DNA from: JANMEX01 sp031422915
GTDB lineage: Bacteria > Pseudomonadota > Alphaproteobacteria > Rhizobiales > Rhizobiaceae
NCBI GenBank assembly: GCA_031422915.1
Contig: JANPEK010000119.1
Span: 1 to 64,000, forward strand
Direction of reading: 5' to 3'
DNA length: 64,000 nt
The position numbers and the translations under genes are program-made. Within the stretch, counting starts at the first letter, position 1, and each line of letters begins with the position of its first letter. The notes beneath the pieces are model-generated. The model was not told where the DNA came from, did not search any database, and was given only the letters and a program-made list of their open reading frames with translations. Below are positions 1 through 7,307 of this stretch, piece after piece.

Positions 1-271
1 TGATTGTATCGTTACGGACTGCTGGGTTTCCATGGGCCAGGAAGCCAAGGCCCGCGGCCATAATGTGTTCCTGCCGTATCAGGTCAACGACGACCTGATG
101 CGCCATGCAGCAAAAGATGCGCTCTTCATGCACTGTCTCCCCGCCCATCGCGGCGAAGAGGTCACGGATTCGGTCATCGACGGCCCGCAATCGGTGGTCT
201 TTGATGAAGCGGAAAACCGGCTTCACGCCCAGAAAGCCATTTTGACCTGGTGTTTGGAAGGCTCACGCTGA
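1..271 (+). CDS. argF: Ornithine carbamoyltransferase, C-terminal part (cut by window start)
   Basis: Only the last 89 codons are present, read in the frame that begins at base 2. The piece contains the family hallmark HCLPAHRGEEV, whose Cys-Leu-Pro element helps bind ornithine in the active site, and an upstream VTDCWVSMGQE stretch typical of this enzyme. The enzyme makes citrulline from ornithine and carbamoyl phosphate in arginine synthesis, in the cytoplasm. The stop (269-271) lies two bases before the hslO start, so the two genes are probably cotranscribed, an arrangement common in Hyphomicrobiales. The N-terminal carbamoyl-phosphate-binding half is outside the window. Confidence 0.95.
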   Translation, partial: DCIVTDCWVSMGQEAKARGHNVFLPYQVNDDLMRHAAKDALFMHCLPAHRGEEVTDSVIDGPQSVVFDEAENRLHAQKAILTWCLEGSR

Positions 272-273
272 TC

Positions 274-1260
274 ATGTCCGATGCCGTCCAAACCCACACC
301 TTCTCCGGCGATGATGCCGTCGTCCCGTTTCATGTCGAAGCGCTTGATGCGCGCGGTCGTGCCGTGCAACTCGGCCCCGTGCTTGACGGCATCCTCGGAC
401 GTCATGACTATCCGGAACCCGTCGCCAAACTGGTTGCCGAGACTGTGGTTCTGGCCGTCATCCTCGGCACATCATTGAAATTCGAGGGCAAATTTATCAT
501 GCAGACCAAATCGGACGGTCCCGTAGAACTCTTGGTCGCTGACTTTCGCACACCGCATGCCGTCCGCGCCTATGCCCGCTATAACGCAGAACGTCTTGAA
601 GAAGCAGTAACCGAGGGCAAAACAAGTCCGCAGGAGCTACTTGGCAAAGGGTTCCTTGCCATGACCGTCGATCAAGGTGAGTTCATGCAGCGCTATCAGG
701 GCATCATCGAGCTGGACGGTTCGTCACTTGAGGACGTTGCGCGCGCCTATTTTCGCCAATCTGAACAAATCCCGACCGATGTCCGGCTCGCCACTGCCAA
801 GCTTATCGAGCGAACGGAAGACGGCGAGATCAAATCCAGCTGGCGTGCCGGCGGCATCATCGTCCAGTTTCTGCCGGACTCAACCGAGCGCATGCGCCAG
901 CGTGACCTGTCCGGCGGCGACGGTGATGATGGCAATCGGGATCATCAGGAAGATGACTCTTGGATCGAGGTCAAAGCACTGACGTCAACCATCCAACCAG
1001 CAGAACTTGTCGATCCTGATGTCAGTGTTGAAAGGCTGCTCTACCGACTGTTCCACGAACGTGGCGTGCGCGCCTATGAGCCCACACGCGTTTTCGATGA
1101 GTGTTCTTGTTCTGAAGATAAAATTCGCGGCGTTCTGGAGGGCTTCACCGCCGAGGAAATCAACGACAGCATTGAGGACGGCAAGATCAAGGTAAACTGC
1201 GAATTCTGCTCAACGGATTATGTCTTCTCGCCAGCGGATTTCCTCAAACAGGACGCGTGA
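274..1260 (+). CDS. hslO: Hsp33 redox-regulated holdase chaperone
   Basis: Predicted 328-residue Hsp33. The C-terminal zinc-binding redox switch is visible as CSC at about residues 277-279 and CEFC at 309-312. In the family these four cysteines hold zinc when reduced and form disulfides under oxidative stress, which activates the holdase in the cytoplasm. A GTG at 250 would add eight residues inside argF; I chose ATG 274 because it follows a GGAAGG ribosome-binding site at 255-260 and gives a normal N-terminus. The gene is placed directly after argF and convergent with apaG, whose end is two bases away. An acidic Asp/Gly-rich insertion around residues 215-235 separates the core from the switch domain. 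Confidence 0.95.
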   Translation: MSDAVQTHTFSGDDAVVPFHVEALDARGRAVQLGPVLDGILGRHDYPEPVAKLVAETVVLAVILGTSLKFEGKFIMQTKSDGPVELLVADFRTPHAVRAYARYNAERLEEAVTEGKTSPQELLGKGFLAMTVDQGEFMQRYQGIIELDGSSLEDVARAYFRQSEQIPTDVRLATAKLIERTEDGEIKSSWRAGGIIVQFLPDSTERMRQRDLSGGDGDDGNRDHQEDDSWIEVKALTSTIQPAELVDPDVSVERLLYRLFHERGVRAYEPTRVFDECSCSEDKIRGVLEGFTAEEINDSIEDGKIKVNCEFCSTDYVFSPADFLKQDA

Positions 1261-1262
1261 TT

Positions 1263-1655
1263 CTAATTCAAAACCCGTCTTGTCCCTGGCATATCGAGCG
1301 AAAACGCAGGGATCGACACGCGGAACGGAGCGCCCGCCTCATCAAGCATCTCATAGTGCCCGGCCATGGTGCCCGACGATGTCATCAATGGGCAACCCGA
1401 AACATACTGGTAGCTGTCATCCGGACCAAGGATCGGCTGCTCACCAATCACACCGGGTCCACGCACCTCTTCGACATGCCCGCTCTCGTCCACAATGCGC
1501 CAATAGCGCGCCACAAGCTGCACCGACCTGTCAGAATGATTGATGATCGTGATCCGGTACGACCAGACGTGCCGGCCGGACTCCGCATCAGACTGGTCTG
1601 GCCGGTACCAAGGCTCGGCGGTAACTTCAATCAAATGGGTGGTGGCGCTGTACAA
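1263..1655 (-). CDS. apaG: ApaG domain protein
   Basis: A 130-residue protein matching the ApaG family along its whole length: a fibronectin-III-like beta sandwich with the conserved core VWSYRITIIN near residue 30 and the SGCPL and MAGHYEM segments in the second half. ApaG (CorD) proteins bind phosphates and were linked genetically to cobalt and magnesium tolerance; the precise role is unresolved. The start is TTG at 1655, supported because the MYSATTHLIEVT beginning aligns with the normal rhizobial ApaG N-terminus and a GGA lies upstream. The stop is two bases from the hslO stop in convergent orientation. Confidence 0.93.
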   Translation of the reverse strand: MYSATTHLIEVTAEPWYRPDQSDAESGRHVWSYRITIINHSDRSVQLVARYWRIVDESGHVEEVRGPGVIGEQPILGPDDSYQYVSGCPLMTSSGTMAGHYEMLDEAGAPFRVSIPAFSLDMPGTRRVLN

Positions 1656-1730
1656 TTTGGTCCGCTTCCGTCTTCCTCACAACATCGTTGTTTTGTAGCG
1701 CGGGAAAATTCTGGTCAAGTGCGTTTGGTT

Positions 1731-1913
1731 AGAGCGTTATGACTTTAGATGGAACCACAGGCAGCGGCGGGATTTTGTGGCAAGACCCAAGACCTTGTTT
1801 CAAGACCAAGGAAAGGCCCGCCGGACGCATTACAATGCGTTCAAGGGGCTTTTCGCCGGTATTGACGCAAAAGCACCCGCTGAATGTGATTCCAGCTGAA
1901 GTCATAATGCTCT
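1731..1913. repeat. Imperfect palindromic intergenic element, about 183 nt
   Basis: The ends form an inverted repeat of 28 bases. The left arm (1731-1758, beginning AGAGCGTTATGACTT) and the complement of the right arm (1886-1913, beginning AGAGCATTATGACTT) agree at 24 positions. The interior also contains a small hairpin around ACGCATT/AATGCGT at 1825-1841. It fills most of the gap between the divergently transcribed apaG and the CDP-alcohol phosphatidyltransferase gene. The architecture resembles the short palindromic repeats scattered in rhizobial genomes, but I see no second copy of this one here, so calling it a repeat family member is inference. Confidence 0.55.
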
Positions 1914-1938
1914 AGTAACGGTGGTGAGGTAAGCAATC

Positions 1939-2544
1939 TTGTTTGATGGTATCGGGCGAAAGGCAATTGAACCGGTTTTGGCGAGACTTGGGGTCGCGAT
2001 TGCCGAAAAGGGAGTATCCGCCAACACTGTCACGGCTTTTGGCTTTCTTGTTGGCGTTTTTGCCGCATTTGCGATCTGGCAGCACGCCTATCTGACAGGA
2101 GCGGGCCTCATTGTGCTCAGCCGCCTGTGCGATGGTCTCGACGGCGTGGTCGCCCGCGCCAATGGTCCCAGCGATTTCGGCGGTTATCTCGACATCGTGC
2201 TGGACTTCGCGTTTTACGGCATGATCCCATTTGCCTTTGCACTGGCAGATCCATCGGCCAATGCCGCTCCCGCCGCCGCATTGCTGCTGAGTTTCTACAT
2301 CAACGGTGCCAGCTTTCTGGCATATGCAATACTGGCCACAAAACGCGGCGAAGAAAGCACCGCTCGCGGCAAAAAATCCATCTTCTTCACAACAGGCTTG
2401 GCGGAAGCCAGCGAAACACTCGCTGTCTTCCTCGCCGCCTGCATCTGGCCAGTATGGTTCCCGCTTCTGGCATGGTCCTTTGCGGCAGTGTGTGTCTACA
2501 CCGCGATCTCGCGAATACTGCAGGCGCAGTCCGTTTACCGTTGA
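1939..2544 (+). CDS. CDP-alcohol phosphatidyltransferase family protein
   Basis: A 201-residue integral membrane enzyme. The family motif is near residue 65: DGVVAR, then a spacer, then G, YLD and LDF, giving the metal-binding aspartates used to transfer a phosphatidyl group from a CDP-alcohol to an acceptor. Several hydrophobic helices follow. The spacer between AR and the conserved G is seven residues, where the usual pattern has eight. The start is TTG at 1939 behind GGTGAGGT at 1922-1930; no ATG occurs in frame for another 90 codons. The acceptor (glycerol phosphate, serine, inositol or other) cannot be told from sequence, so no symbol is given. Confidence 0.85.
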   Translation: MFDGIGRKAIEPVLARLGVAIAEKGVSANTVTAFGFLVGVFAAFAIWQHAYLTGAGLIVLSRLCDGLDGVVARANGPSDFGGYLDIVLDFAFYGMIPFAFALADPSANAAPAAALLLSFYINGASFLAYAILATKRGEESTARGKKSIFFTTGLAEASETLAVFLAACIWPVWFPLLAWSFAAVCVYTAISRILQAQSVYR

Positions 2545-2596
2545 TCGCAATTCCAATAACTGTTATTGGAAAGTCAAATGTCAGAGGAGATCAACC

Positions 2597-2860
2597 ATGG
2601 CCATCAGCGCAGAACTTGGCAGCCAACTTGAAGCCTTCGTCACCCAGCTCGTCGAAACCGGACGTTACAATTCCAAGAGCGAAGTCCTGCGCGAAGGCGT
2701 GCGCATCATCCAGGACCGGGAAACGAGATTGGCAGCCATGCACGCGGCGATCGAGCGCGGTTTGGCGGACGCAGACGCGGGGAGGGTCCGCCCGATGGAA
2801 GAGGTCTTTGACGAGCTGGATGCAAAACTTGACGCTATGGAGCGGACCAAAGTTCAATGA
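2597..2860 (+). CDS. ParD-type antitoxin
   Basis: An 87-residue protein with a ribbon-helix-helix N-terminus (SAELGSQLEAFV, then GRYNSKSEVLREGVR) typical of ParD/CC2985 antitoxins, which bind their own promoter and neutralise a ParE toxin through the acidic C-terminus. A strong AGAGGAGA ribosome-binding site lies at 2583-2590. The stop overlaps the toxin start as ATGA, the usual arrangement of these pairs. The antitoxin frame is intact although the partner toxin is frameshifted. Confidence 0.88.
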   Translation: MAISAELGSQLEAFVTQLVETGRYNSKSEVLREGVRIIQDRETRLAAMHAAIERGLADADAGRVRPMEEVFDELDAKLDAMERTKVQ

Positions 2861-3166
2861 GGGTCCAATTCTCGGGCAACGCCACCGCAAACCTGAAATC
2901 AATCGCTTTATACATCGCGCGTGATAATGTGAGGCGGGCAAAGCAATTTTCAAAAAACTTGCGCTTGGAATGCAAAAAAACTTGGCGACCATTCAGCGCG
3001 GTTCGTACGCGTTCCCGGATACGAAAGTGTTCGGAAGCGCGCATATGGAAGCTATATCATCTACTATCGCGTAACTTCAGAAGCCGTGGATATCCTGCAC
3101 ATCTTCCACGGCGCGATGAATGTCGATCAATCCGACTTCGACTTGCCAGACAATGAAGCACTTTAG
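2857..3166 (+). pseudogene. ParE-type toxin, frameshifted in an A7 run
   Basis: The first 41 codons (from ATG 2857) encode the ParE N-terminus with NLKSIALYIARDN and AKQFSKNLRLEC. At 2974-2980 there is a run of seven A. Past it the zero frame is meaningless, but the frame that would follow six A reads through PGYESVRKRAYGSYIIYYRV and VDILHIFHGA, the conserved ParE C-terminal half, to a TAG at 3164-3166. One extra A therefore splits an otherwise complete toxin. It may be a disabled gene, a sequencing error, or a gene read by slippage on the A tract. Its last bases overlap the convergent metZ stop. Confidence 0.8.
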
Positions 3167-4356
3167 GCCTTCGCCGCCAACTTCAGCGCCTCCGCCACAT
3201 CCTCAATAAGATCATCACCATCCTCAAGGCCAAGCGAAACACGCAGTGTCCCGCCCAAAATACCAAGCTCACCACGCGCTTCATCAGACAAATTCTTGTG
3301 CGTGGTCGTCGCCGGATGTGTGATCAGGCTCTTGGAATCGCCCAGATTGTTGGAAATCCGGATGATCTGCAGCGCATTCTCAAACGCAAACGCGGCCCGC
3401 TTGCCACCCTTCAAATCAAAACACACCATGGTCGAGCCGCCGGTCATCTGCTTGGCAACAATGTCCGCCTGCGGATGATCAGCGCGCCCCGGATACATCA
3501 CGCGGGCAACAGCACTGTGGTCTGCCAGATAATTGGCAATCCGCGCAGCATTTTCCGTCTGCTGCTTGACCCGCAGCGGCAGGGTTTCAAGCCCCTTCAG
3601 CAACACCCAAGAGTTAAACGGTGAAATACCGGGCCCGGAGTGGCGGTGGTACTCGTGCAGATTTTTGTCTATCCAGTCCTTGCATGACAGCACAACGCCG
3701 CCCAGACAGCGCCCTTGGCCGTCGATGTGTTTGGTCGCCGAATACACCACCACATGCGCGCCCAGTTCCAACGGTTTCTGGAACAGCGGTGTCGAAAACA
3801 CGTTGTCCACAACAAGGATCGCACCACAGGCGTTGGCGATGTCAGCGACCGCCTTGATGTCAATCACTTCCAGCGTCGGGTTGGTCGGGCTTTCAAGAAA
3901 GAACAGCTTGGTGTTCTTTTTGACTGCCGCTTGCCACTCATCCAGATTGCGCCCGTCCACCAGAGTGTACTCAATGCCATAGCGCGGGGCGAGAGTCTCG
4001 ATCACCCAGCGGCAGGAGCCAAACAGTGCGCGCGCGGCAATGATATGATCACCGGTCCTCAGGCTGCAAAGGATCGCAGCAGAAACGGCGGCCATGCCGG
4101 AGGTTGTCGCCCGCGCATCTTCCGCGCCTTCCAGCGCACACATGCGCTTTTCAAACATGTCCGTGGTTGGGTTCGCATAGCGCGAGTAGATAAACCCCGG
4201 CTCCTCGCCCTTGAAGCGTGCTTCCGCCGCTTCCGCGCTGTCGTACACAAAGCCTTGCGTCAGAAACAGCGCTTCCGATGTTTCGCCAAAGCCCGAACGC
4301 AACGTTCCCGAATGCACCAGCTGTGTCGCTGGACGCCATGCCTTTTGGTCTGCCAT
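3163..4356 (-). CDS. metZ: O-succinylhomoserine sulfhydrylase
   Basis: A 397-residue PLP enzyme of the Cys/Met-metabolism family, making homocysteine from O-succinylhomoserine and sulfide for methionine synthesis. Visible are the SRYANPTT motif near residue 58 and the PLP-binding lysine in YSATKHIDG, Lys209. The subclass (MetZ rather than cystathionine gamma-synthase or MetY) is judged from length, overall sequence and the riboswitch-linked context typical of alphaproteobacteria. ATG 4356 is preceded by GAGGA; a longer in-frame reading to 4413 runs through the leader terminator and is not credible. Expression should fall when S-adenosylmethionine is high, through the SAM-II element upstream. 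Confidence 0.94.
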   Translation of the reverse strand: MADQKAWRPATQLVHSGTLRSGFGETSEALFLTQGFVYDSAEAAEARFKGEEPGFIYSRYANPTTDMFEKRMCALEGAEDARATTSGMAAVSAAILCSLRTGDHIIAARALFGSCRWVIETLAPRYGIEYTLVDGRNLDEWQAAVKKNTKLFFLESPTNPTLEVIDIKAVADIANACGAILVVDNVFSTPLFQKPLELGAHVVVYSATKHIDGQGRCLGGVVLSCKDWIDKNLHEYHRHSGPGISPFNSWVLLKGLETLPLRVKQQTENAARIANYLADHSAVARVMYPGRADHPQADIVAKQMTGGSTMVCFDLKGGKRAAFAFENALQIIRISNNLGDSKSLITHPATTTHKNLSDEARGELGILGGTLRVSLGLEDGDDLIEDVAEALKLAAKA

Positions 4357-4372
4357 CTTGAATTTCCTCAAT

Positions 4373-4406
4373 AAAAAACCGGCCATGCAAGCGCAAATGA
4401 CCGGTT
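4373..4406 (-). terminator. Intrinsic terminator in the metZ leader
   Basis: On the minus strand a hairpin with stem AACCGG/CCGGTT (extended inward by ATG/CAT) is followed directly by a run of six T. It lies between the SAM-II aptamer and the metZ ribosome-binding site, where a regulated transcription terminator is expected. The coupling to ligand binding is inferred from position. Confidence 0.7.
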
Positions 4407-4414
4407 TCCACACG

Positions 4415-4466
4415 GTCCTTTAGCAACTTGTTTAAAGTGGCTGCAAGCCGACCGGCCAAATCACCA
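4415..4466 (-). ncRNA. SAM-II riboswitch upstream of metZ
   Basis: The minus strand carries the SAM-II (metA motif) consensus elements in order: GTGATTTG, a CCGGTCGG stem side, CTTGCAGCCAC, TTTAAACAAG and GCTAAAGG. The CTTGCAGCC, TTAAAC and GCTAAA blocks form the ligand pocket and pseudoknot in this class. SAM-II aptamers are found mainly in alphaproteobacteria upstream of metA, metZ and related genes, which fits the gene downstream. A terminator hairpin follows within 10 bases. The identification is by recognising the consensus, not by a covariance search. Confidence 0.85.
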
Positions 4467-4550
4467 CTGAACTGAAATGTGTATTACTGCGTGGCGGCTC
4501 TTGCGTCAATTCGGATGACGGCTATGACACTCAAAACCAATCGAGGCGTC

Positions 4551-5642
4551 ATGTCCGCGCGCAAATCCGGCATTTTGGCCGATCATCACATTCAGGCCCT
4601 GTTCGCGTCCGGCGCGTTGAAGTCCGAGCGACTTCTGGATGCTGATCAGGTGCAGCCCGCCAGCCTCGACCTGCGCCTTGGTGCCAAGGCATATCGTGTC
4701 CGCGCCTCGTTCATGCCGGGGCCAAACAAGTTGGTCATGGACAAGCTTGACCAACTCAAGCTGCACGAGATCGACCTCACTGGTGGCGCAGTCCTGGAGA
4801 CCGGCTGCGTCTACATCGTGCCGCTGCTCGAGAGCCTTGCTCTCCCTGCTGAAATGGCCGCCGCCGCCAATCCCAAAAGCTCGACTGGCCGATTGGACAT
4901 TTTCACCCGTGTCATCGTTGATCGCGCTCAGGAGTTTGACAAGGTTCCTGCCGGCTATCACGGCCCGCTCTACATCGAAATCTCCCCGCGCACCTTCCCG
5001 ATTGTCGTCCGCCAAGGTTCCCGCCTGTCACAAATCCGTTTCCGCAAGGGCCGTGCCCAAATCGATGAAATCGAGCTTGCAGCGCTTCATGCAAGCGACA
5101 CCCTGGTCAACGACGACAAGCCGAACATTTCCGGCGGCGGCGTCGCCCTGTCGATTGACCTTACCGGCAAAAGTGACCGCCTGATCGGCTATCGCGGCAA
5201 ACATCACACCGCCGTCGTTGATGTCGACAAGCGCGCCGCACATGATGTTCTGGATTTCTGGGAGCCGCTTTATGACCGCGGTTCGGGCGAACTGGTCCTC
5301 GACCCGGATGAATTCTACATCCTTGTCTCGCGCGAAGCCGTCCACGTCCCGCCGCTCTATGCCGCCGAAATGACGCCTTTCGACCCGCTCGTCGGCGAAT
5401 TCCGTGTCCATTATGCCGGCTTCTTCGATCCGGGCTTCGGCAACGCCGGGGCAGGCGGCATCGGCAGCCGCGCGGTCCTCGAAGTGCGCAGCCACGAAGT
5501 CCCGTTCATTCTCGAACATGGCCAGATTGTCGGGCGCTTGGTCTACGAACACATGCTCGGCAAACCGGCGGCTCTTTATGGTGCCGATCTTGGTTCGAAC
5601 TATCAGGCGCAAGGCTTGAAGCTCTCCAAGCACTTCCGCTGA
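4551..5642 (+). CDS. dcd: dCTP deaminase, double-length alphaproteobacterial form
   Basis: A 363-residue protein, about twice the usual 190-residue Dcd, that should convert dCTP to dUTP for dTMP supply. The first half has PASLDLRLG (near residue 37), NPKSSTGRLD and LYIEISP. The second half repeats the same fold elements with FDPGFG and AVLEVRS followed by EHGQIVGRLVYE, closely matching the single-domain Dcd C-terminus with its catalytic glutamate. It looks like two dUTPase-fold units in tandem sharing active-site residues. ATG 4551 is preceded by CGAGG; an earlier ATG at 4524 is possible. It is divergent from the metZ leader. Confidence 0.88.
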   Translation: MSARKSGILADHHIQALFASGALKSERLLDADQVQPASLDLRLGAKAYRVRASFMPGPNKLVMDKLDQLKLHEIDLTGGAVLETGCVYIVPLLESLALPAEMAAAANPKSSTGRLDIFTRVIVDRAQEFDKVPAGYHGPLYIEISPRTFPIVVRQGSRLSQIRFRKGRAQIDEIELAALHASDTLVNDDKPNISGGGVALSIDLTGKSDRLIGYRGKHHTAVVDVDKRAAHDVLDFWEPLYDRGSGELVLDPDEFYILVSREAVHVPPLYAAEMTPFDPLVGEFRVHYAGFFDPGFGNAGAGGIGSRAVLEVRSHEVPFILEHGQIVGRLVYEHMLGKPAALYGADLGSNYQAQGLKLSKHFR

Positions 5643-5681
5643 AAATTGTGACTCTTGACAGCCGCCGCCCACGCGGCGATG

Positions 5682-5827
5682 TAAGAGCCTGGCTCAAAAT
5701 TCGGTTTGATGAGTCAAATGGAGTGATTCTCGAAAACCGGAACGGAGCATACTCTTGTATGTGAGCACCGGAAGCGCAGAGAATTGCCCCAGTTGGCCAT
5801 CAAAGTGAATTTTCAGTCAGGCTCTTA
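5682..5827. repeat. Long imperfect palindromic element, 146 nt
   Basis: The outer arms are 30 bases each: 5682-5711 (TAAGAGCCTG, then CAAAATTC, then TTTGATG) and the complement of 5798-5827, agreeing at about 26 positions. Moving inward, ATTCTC pairs with the complement of GAGAAT, CCGG recurs on both sides, and the centre is a CATAC/GTATG hairpin at about 5749-5758. The whole element could fold into one long stem. It ends eight bases before tRNA-Gly and sits between dcd and that tRNA. It resembles the palindromic elements dispersed in rhizobial genomes; family membership is inference. Confidence 0.6.
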
Positions 5828-5835
5828 GGGCCGCT

Positions 5836-5909
5836 GCGGGTATGATGTAATGGTAGCTTGTCAGCTTCCCAAGCTGATCGCGCGGGTTCGATTCCCGCTA
5901 CCCGCTCCA
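5836..5909 (+). tRNA. tRNA-Gly (anticodon CCC)
   Basis: A 74-base cloverleaf including the encoded 3' CCA. The acceptor stem pairs GCGGGTA with TACCCGC, the anticodon stem pairs TCAGC (5861-5865) with GCTGA (5873-5877), and the seven-base loop TTCCCAA gives anticodon CCC at 5868-5870. The T arm reads GCGGG-TTCGATT-CCCGC. The identity matches bacterial glycine tRNAs of the CCC type, reading GGG codons. Confidence 0.95.
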
Positions 5910-5938
5910 AGTTTCATGCCTTTCTGAAGGAGACCAAA

Positions 5939-6208
5939 ATGGCTGACCGCGTGAACGGTTTCCTTGGCGACACGCCATTCCGCATCTTCGTCAAGCTGGC
6001 GATAGTCTCGCTCATCGTCGGCGTCGTGATGCGCTCGCTCGGTTGGATGCCACTCGATATTGTGCGCATGATTCGAACGCTGTTCGAGCGGATTTGGAGC
6101 ATGGGTTTTGCCGCTTTTGCCGACATTGCCGACTATCTGATCCTCGGCGCGGCCATCGTCATTCCCGCATTCATACTGCTGCGCCTGATTGCAATGCGGC
6201 GCAGTTGA
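5939..6208 (+). CDS. Small membrane protein, DUF6460-like
   Basis: An 89-residue protein with two hydrophobic helices, around residues 18-35 and 66-84, and a GWMPLDI segment between them. I recognise it as a conserved Hyphomicrobiales membrane protein resembling DUF6460 in length and layout, without a known function. The ATG at 5939 follows a GAAGGAG ribosome-binding site at 5926-5932, only 30 bases after the tRNA. It is convergent with pyrD, with four bases between the stops. Confidence 0.8.
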   Translation: MADRVNGFLGDTPFRIFVKLAIVSLIVGVVMRSLGWMPLDIVRMIRTLFERIWSMGFAAFADIADYLILGAAIVIPAFILLRLIAMRRS

Positions 6209-6212
6209 TCGG

Positions 6213-7307
6213 CTAAGCGGCGATGGATTTTGCCGCCCATTCGGCGGTCTTCCGTCCACAATGCTCGCCAATTGCTTTGGCGCCTGACTTGTCCAAAGCG
6301 GATGAAAGGCCTCGAACAATCGCATTCGCCAACCCCGGTCCTTCATAAACAAAGCCGGTATAAAGCTGCACCAAATCCGCCCCGGCTTCGATCTTTGCCA
6401 TCGCCGTTTCGGCGGAATTCACGCCACCAACTCCTACAATCGCGACGTTCCTGCCGATCCGCTGCCGCATCTTGGCCAAGACGACGGTCGAGCGCTCAAA
6501 CAGCGGCACACCGGACAGCCCGCCGGTCTCCGAGCGACTCCCGCAGACGATTCCAGCGCGCGAAAGCGTGGTGTTGCTGACGATCACGCCCTCAAGCTTC
6601 TTGTCCAAAAGCTCCGCAGCCACATCGTCAAGGTCAGTCTCGCTCAAATCCGGCGCGATCTTGAGAAACACTGGAACAACCCTGTGGACTTCCGTAGCCA
6701 TCGCATCGCGCGCCGTCATGACGCGATCAAGAAGTTCGGCAAGACTTTCCCGCGCCTGCAAATCCCTAAGTCCGGGTGTGTTTGGCGACGAAATATTGAC
6801 TGCAAAGTAATAGGCGACGTTATAGAAGCTGTTGATTCCACGTACATAATCGTCCGCGCGGTCAACACTGTCCTTGTTCGCGCCGAGATTCACACCAACA
6901 ATCCCAGAGTTGCTGCCTCGCTCTTGCAGCCGTGCAAGCGTAACCGCGTGTCCTTCGTTGTTGAAGCCAAGCCGGTTGATGACAGCCTTGTCTTCAAGCA
7001 ACCTGAAAACGCGTGGCTTTGGATTGCCCGCCTGCGGTCTGGGCGTCACCGTCCCGACTTCTGCGAAGCCGAACCCGAGGCGAAGCAGCGCATCTGGCAC
7101 TTCAGCATTCTTGTCAAACCCTGCAGCCATGCCAAGCGGATTTGGGAACGCGAGCCCAGCAACATTCACCTGCAGTCGCGGATCAGGCGCACAAACCGGA
7201 CTTGGCAAGAGTCCCGTTTTCAGCGCCTTGATCGCCAAACCATGTGCCTGCTCGGCATCAAATCCAAACAGAACCGGCCTCAAGACTGCCGAAAACAGCC
7301 CGGTCAT
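6213..7307 (-). CDS. pyrD: Dihydroorotate dehydrogenase, class 2 (quinone)
   Basis: A 364-residue FMN enzyme oxidising dihydroorotate to orotate in pyrimidine synthesis and passing electrons to quinone at the inner membrane. The amphipathic N-terminal extension typical of class 2 is present (residues 1-40), followed by NPLGMAAGFDKNAE, GFAEVGTVTPRPQ and NRLGFNN. The class 2 active-site segment is SSPNTPGLRDLQ, and GVGGV and YTGFVYEGPGL bind the FMN phosphate. ATG 7307 overlaps the stop of the upstream gene as TGATG, so the two are translationally coupled; a TTG one codon earlier is possible. Confidence 0.96.
   Translation of the reverse strand: MTGLFSAVLRPVLFGFDAEQAHGLAIKALKTGLLPSPVCAPDPRLQVNVAGLAFPNPLGMAAGFDKNAEVPDALLRLGFGFAEVGTVTPRPQAGNPKPRVFRLLEDKAVINRLGFNNEGHAVTLARLQERGSNSGIVGVNLGANKDSVDRADDYVRGINSFYNVAYYFAVNISSPNTPGLRDLQARESLAELLDRVMTARDAMATEVHRVVPVFLKIAPDLSETDLDDVAAELLDKKLEGVIVSNTTLSRAGIVCGSRSETGGLSGVPLFERSTVVLAKMRQRIGRNVAIVGVGGVNSAETAMAKIEAGADLVQLYTGFVYEGPGLANAIVRGLSSALDKSGAKAIGEHCGRKTAEWAAKSIAA

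Noticed and set aside
1912..2556. A 214-codon minus-strand frame opposite the phosphatidyltransferase gene
   Set aside because: The plus frame carries the enzyme motif and membrane helices; the antisense product has neither, despite several cysteines.
5836..5909. tRNA-Gly as an attachment site for an integrated element
   Set aside because: No integrase gene follows and I see no repeated copy of the tRNA 3' end downstream; the neighbours are ordinary core genes.
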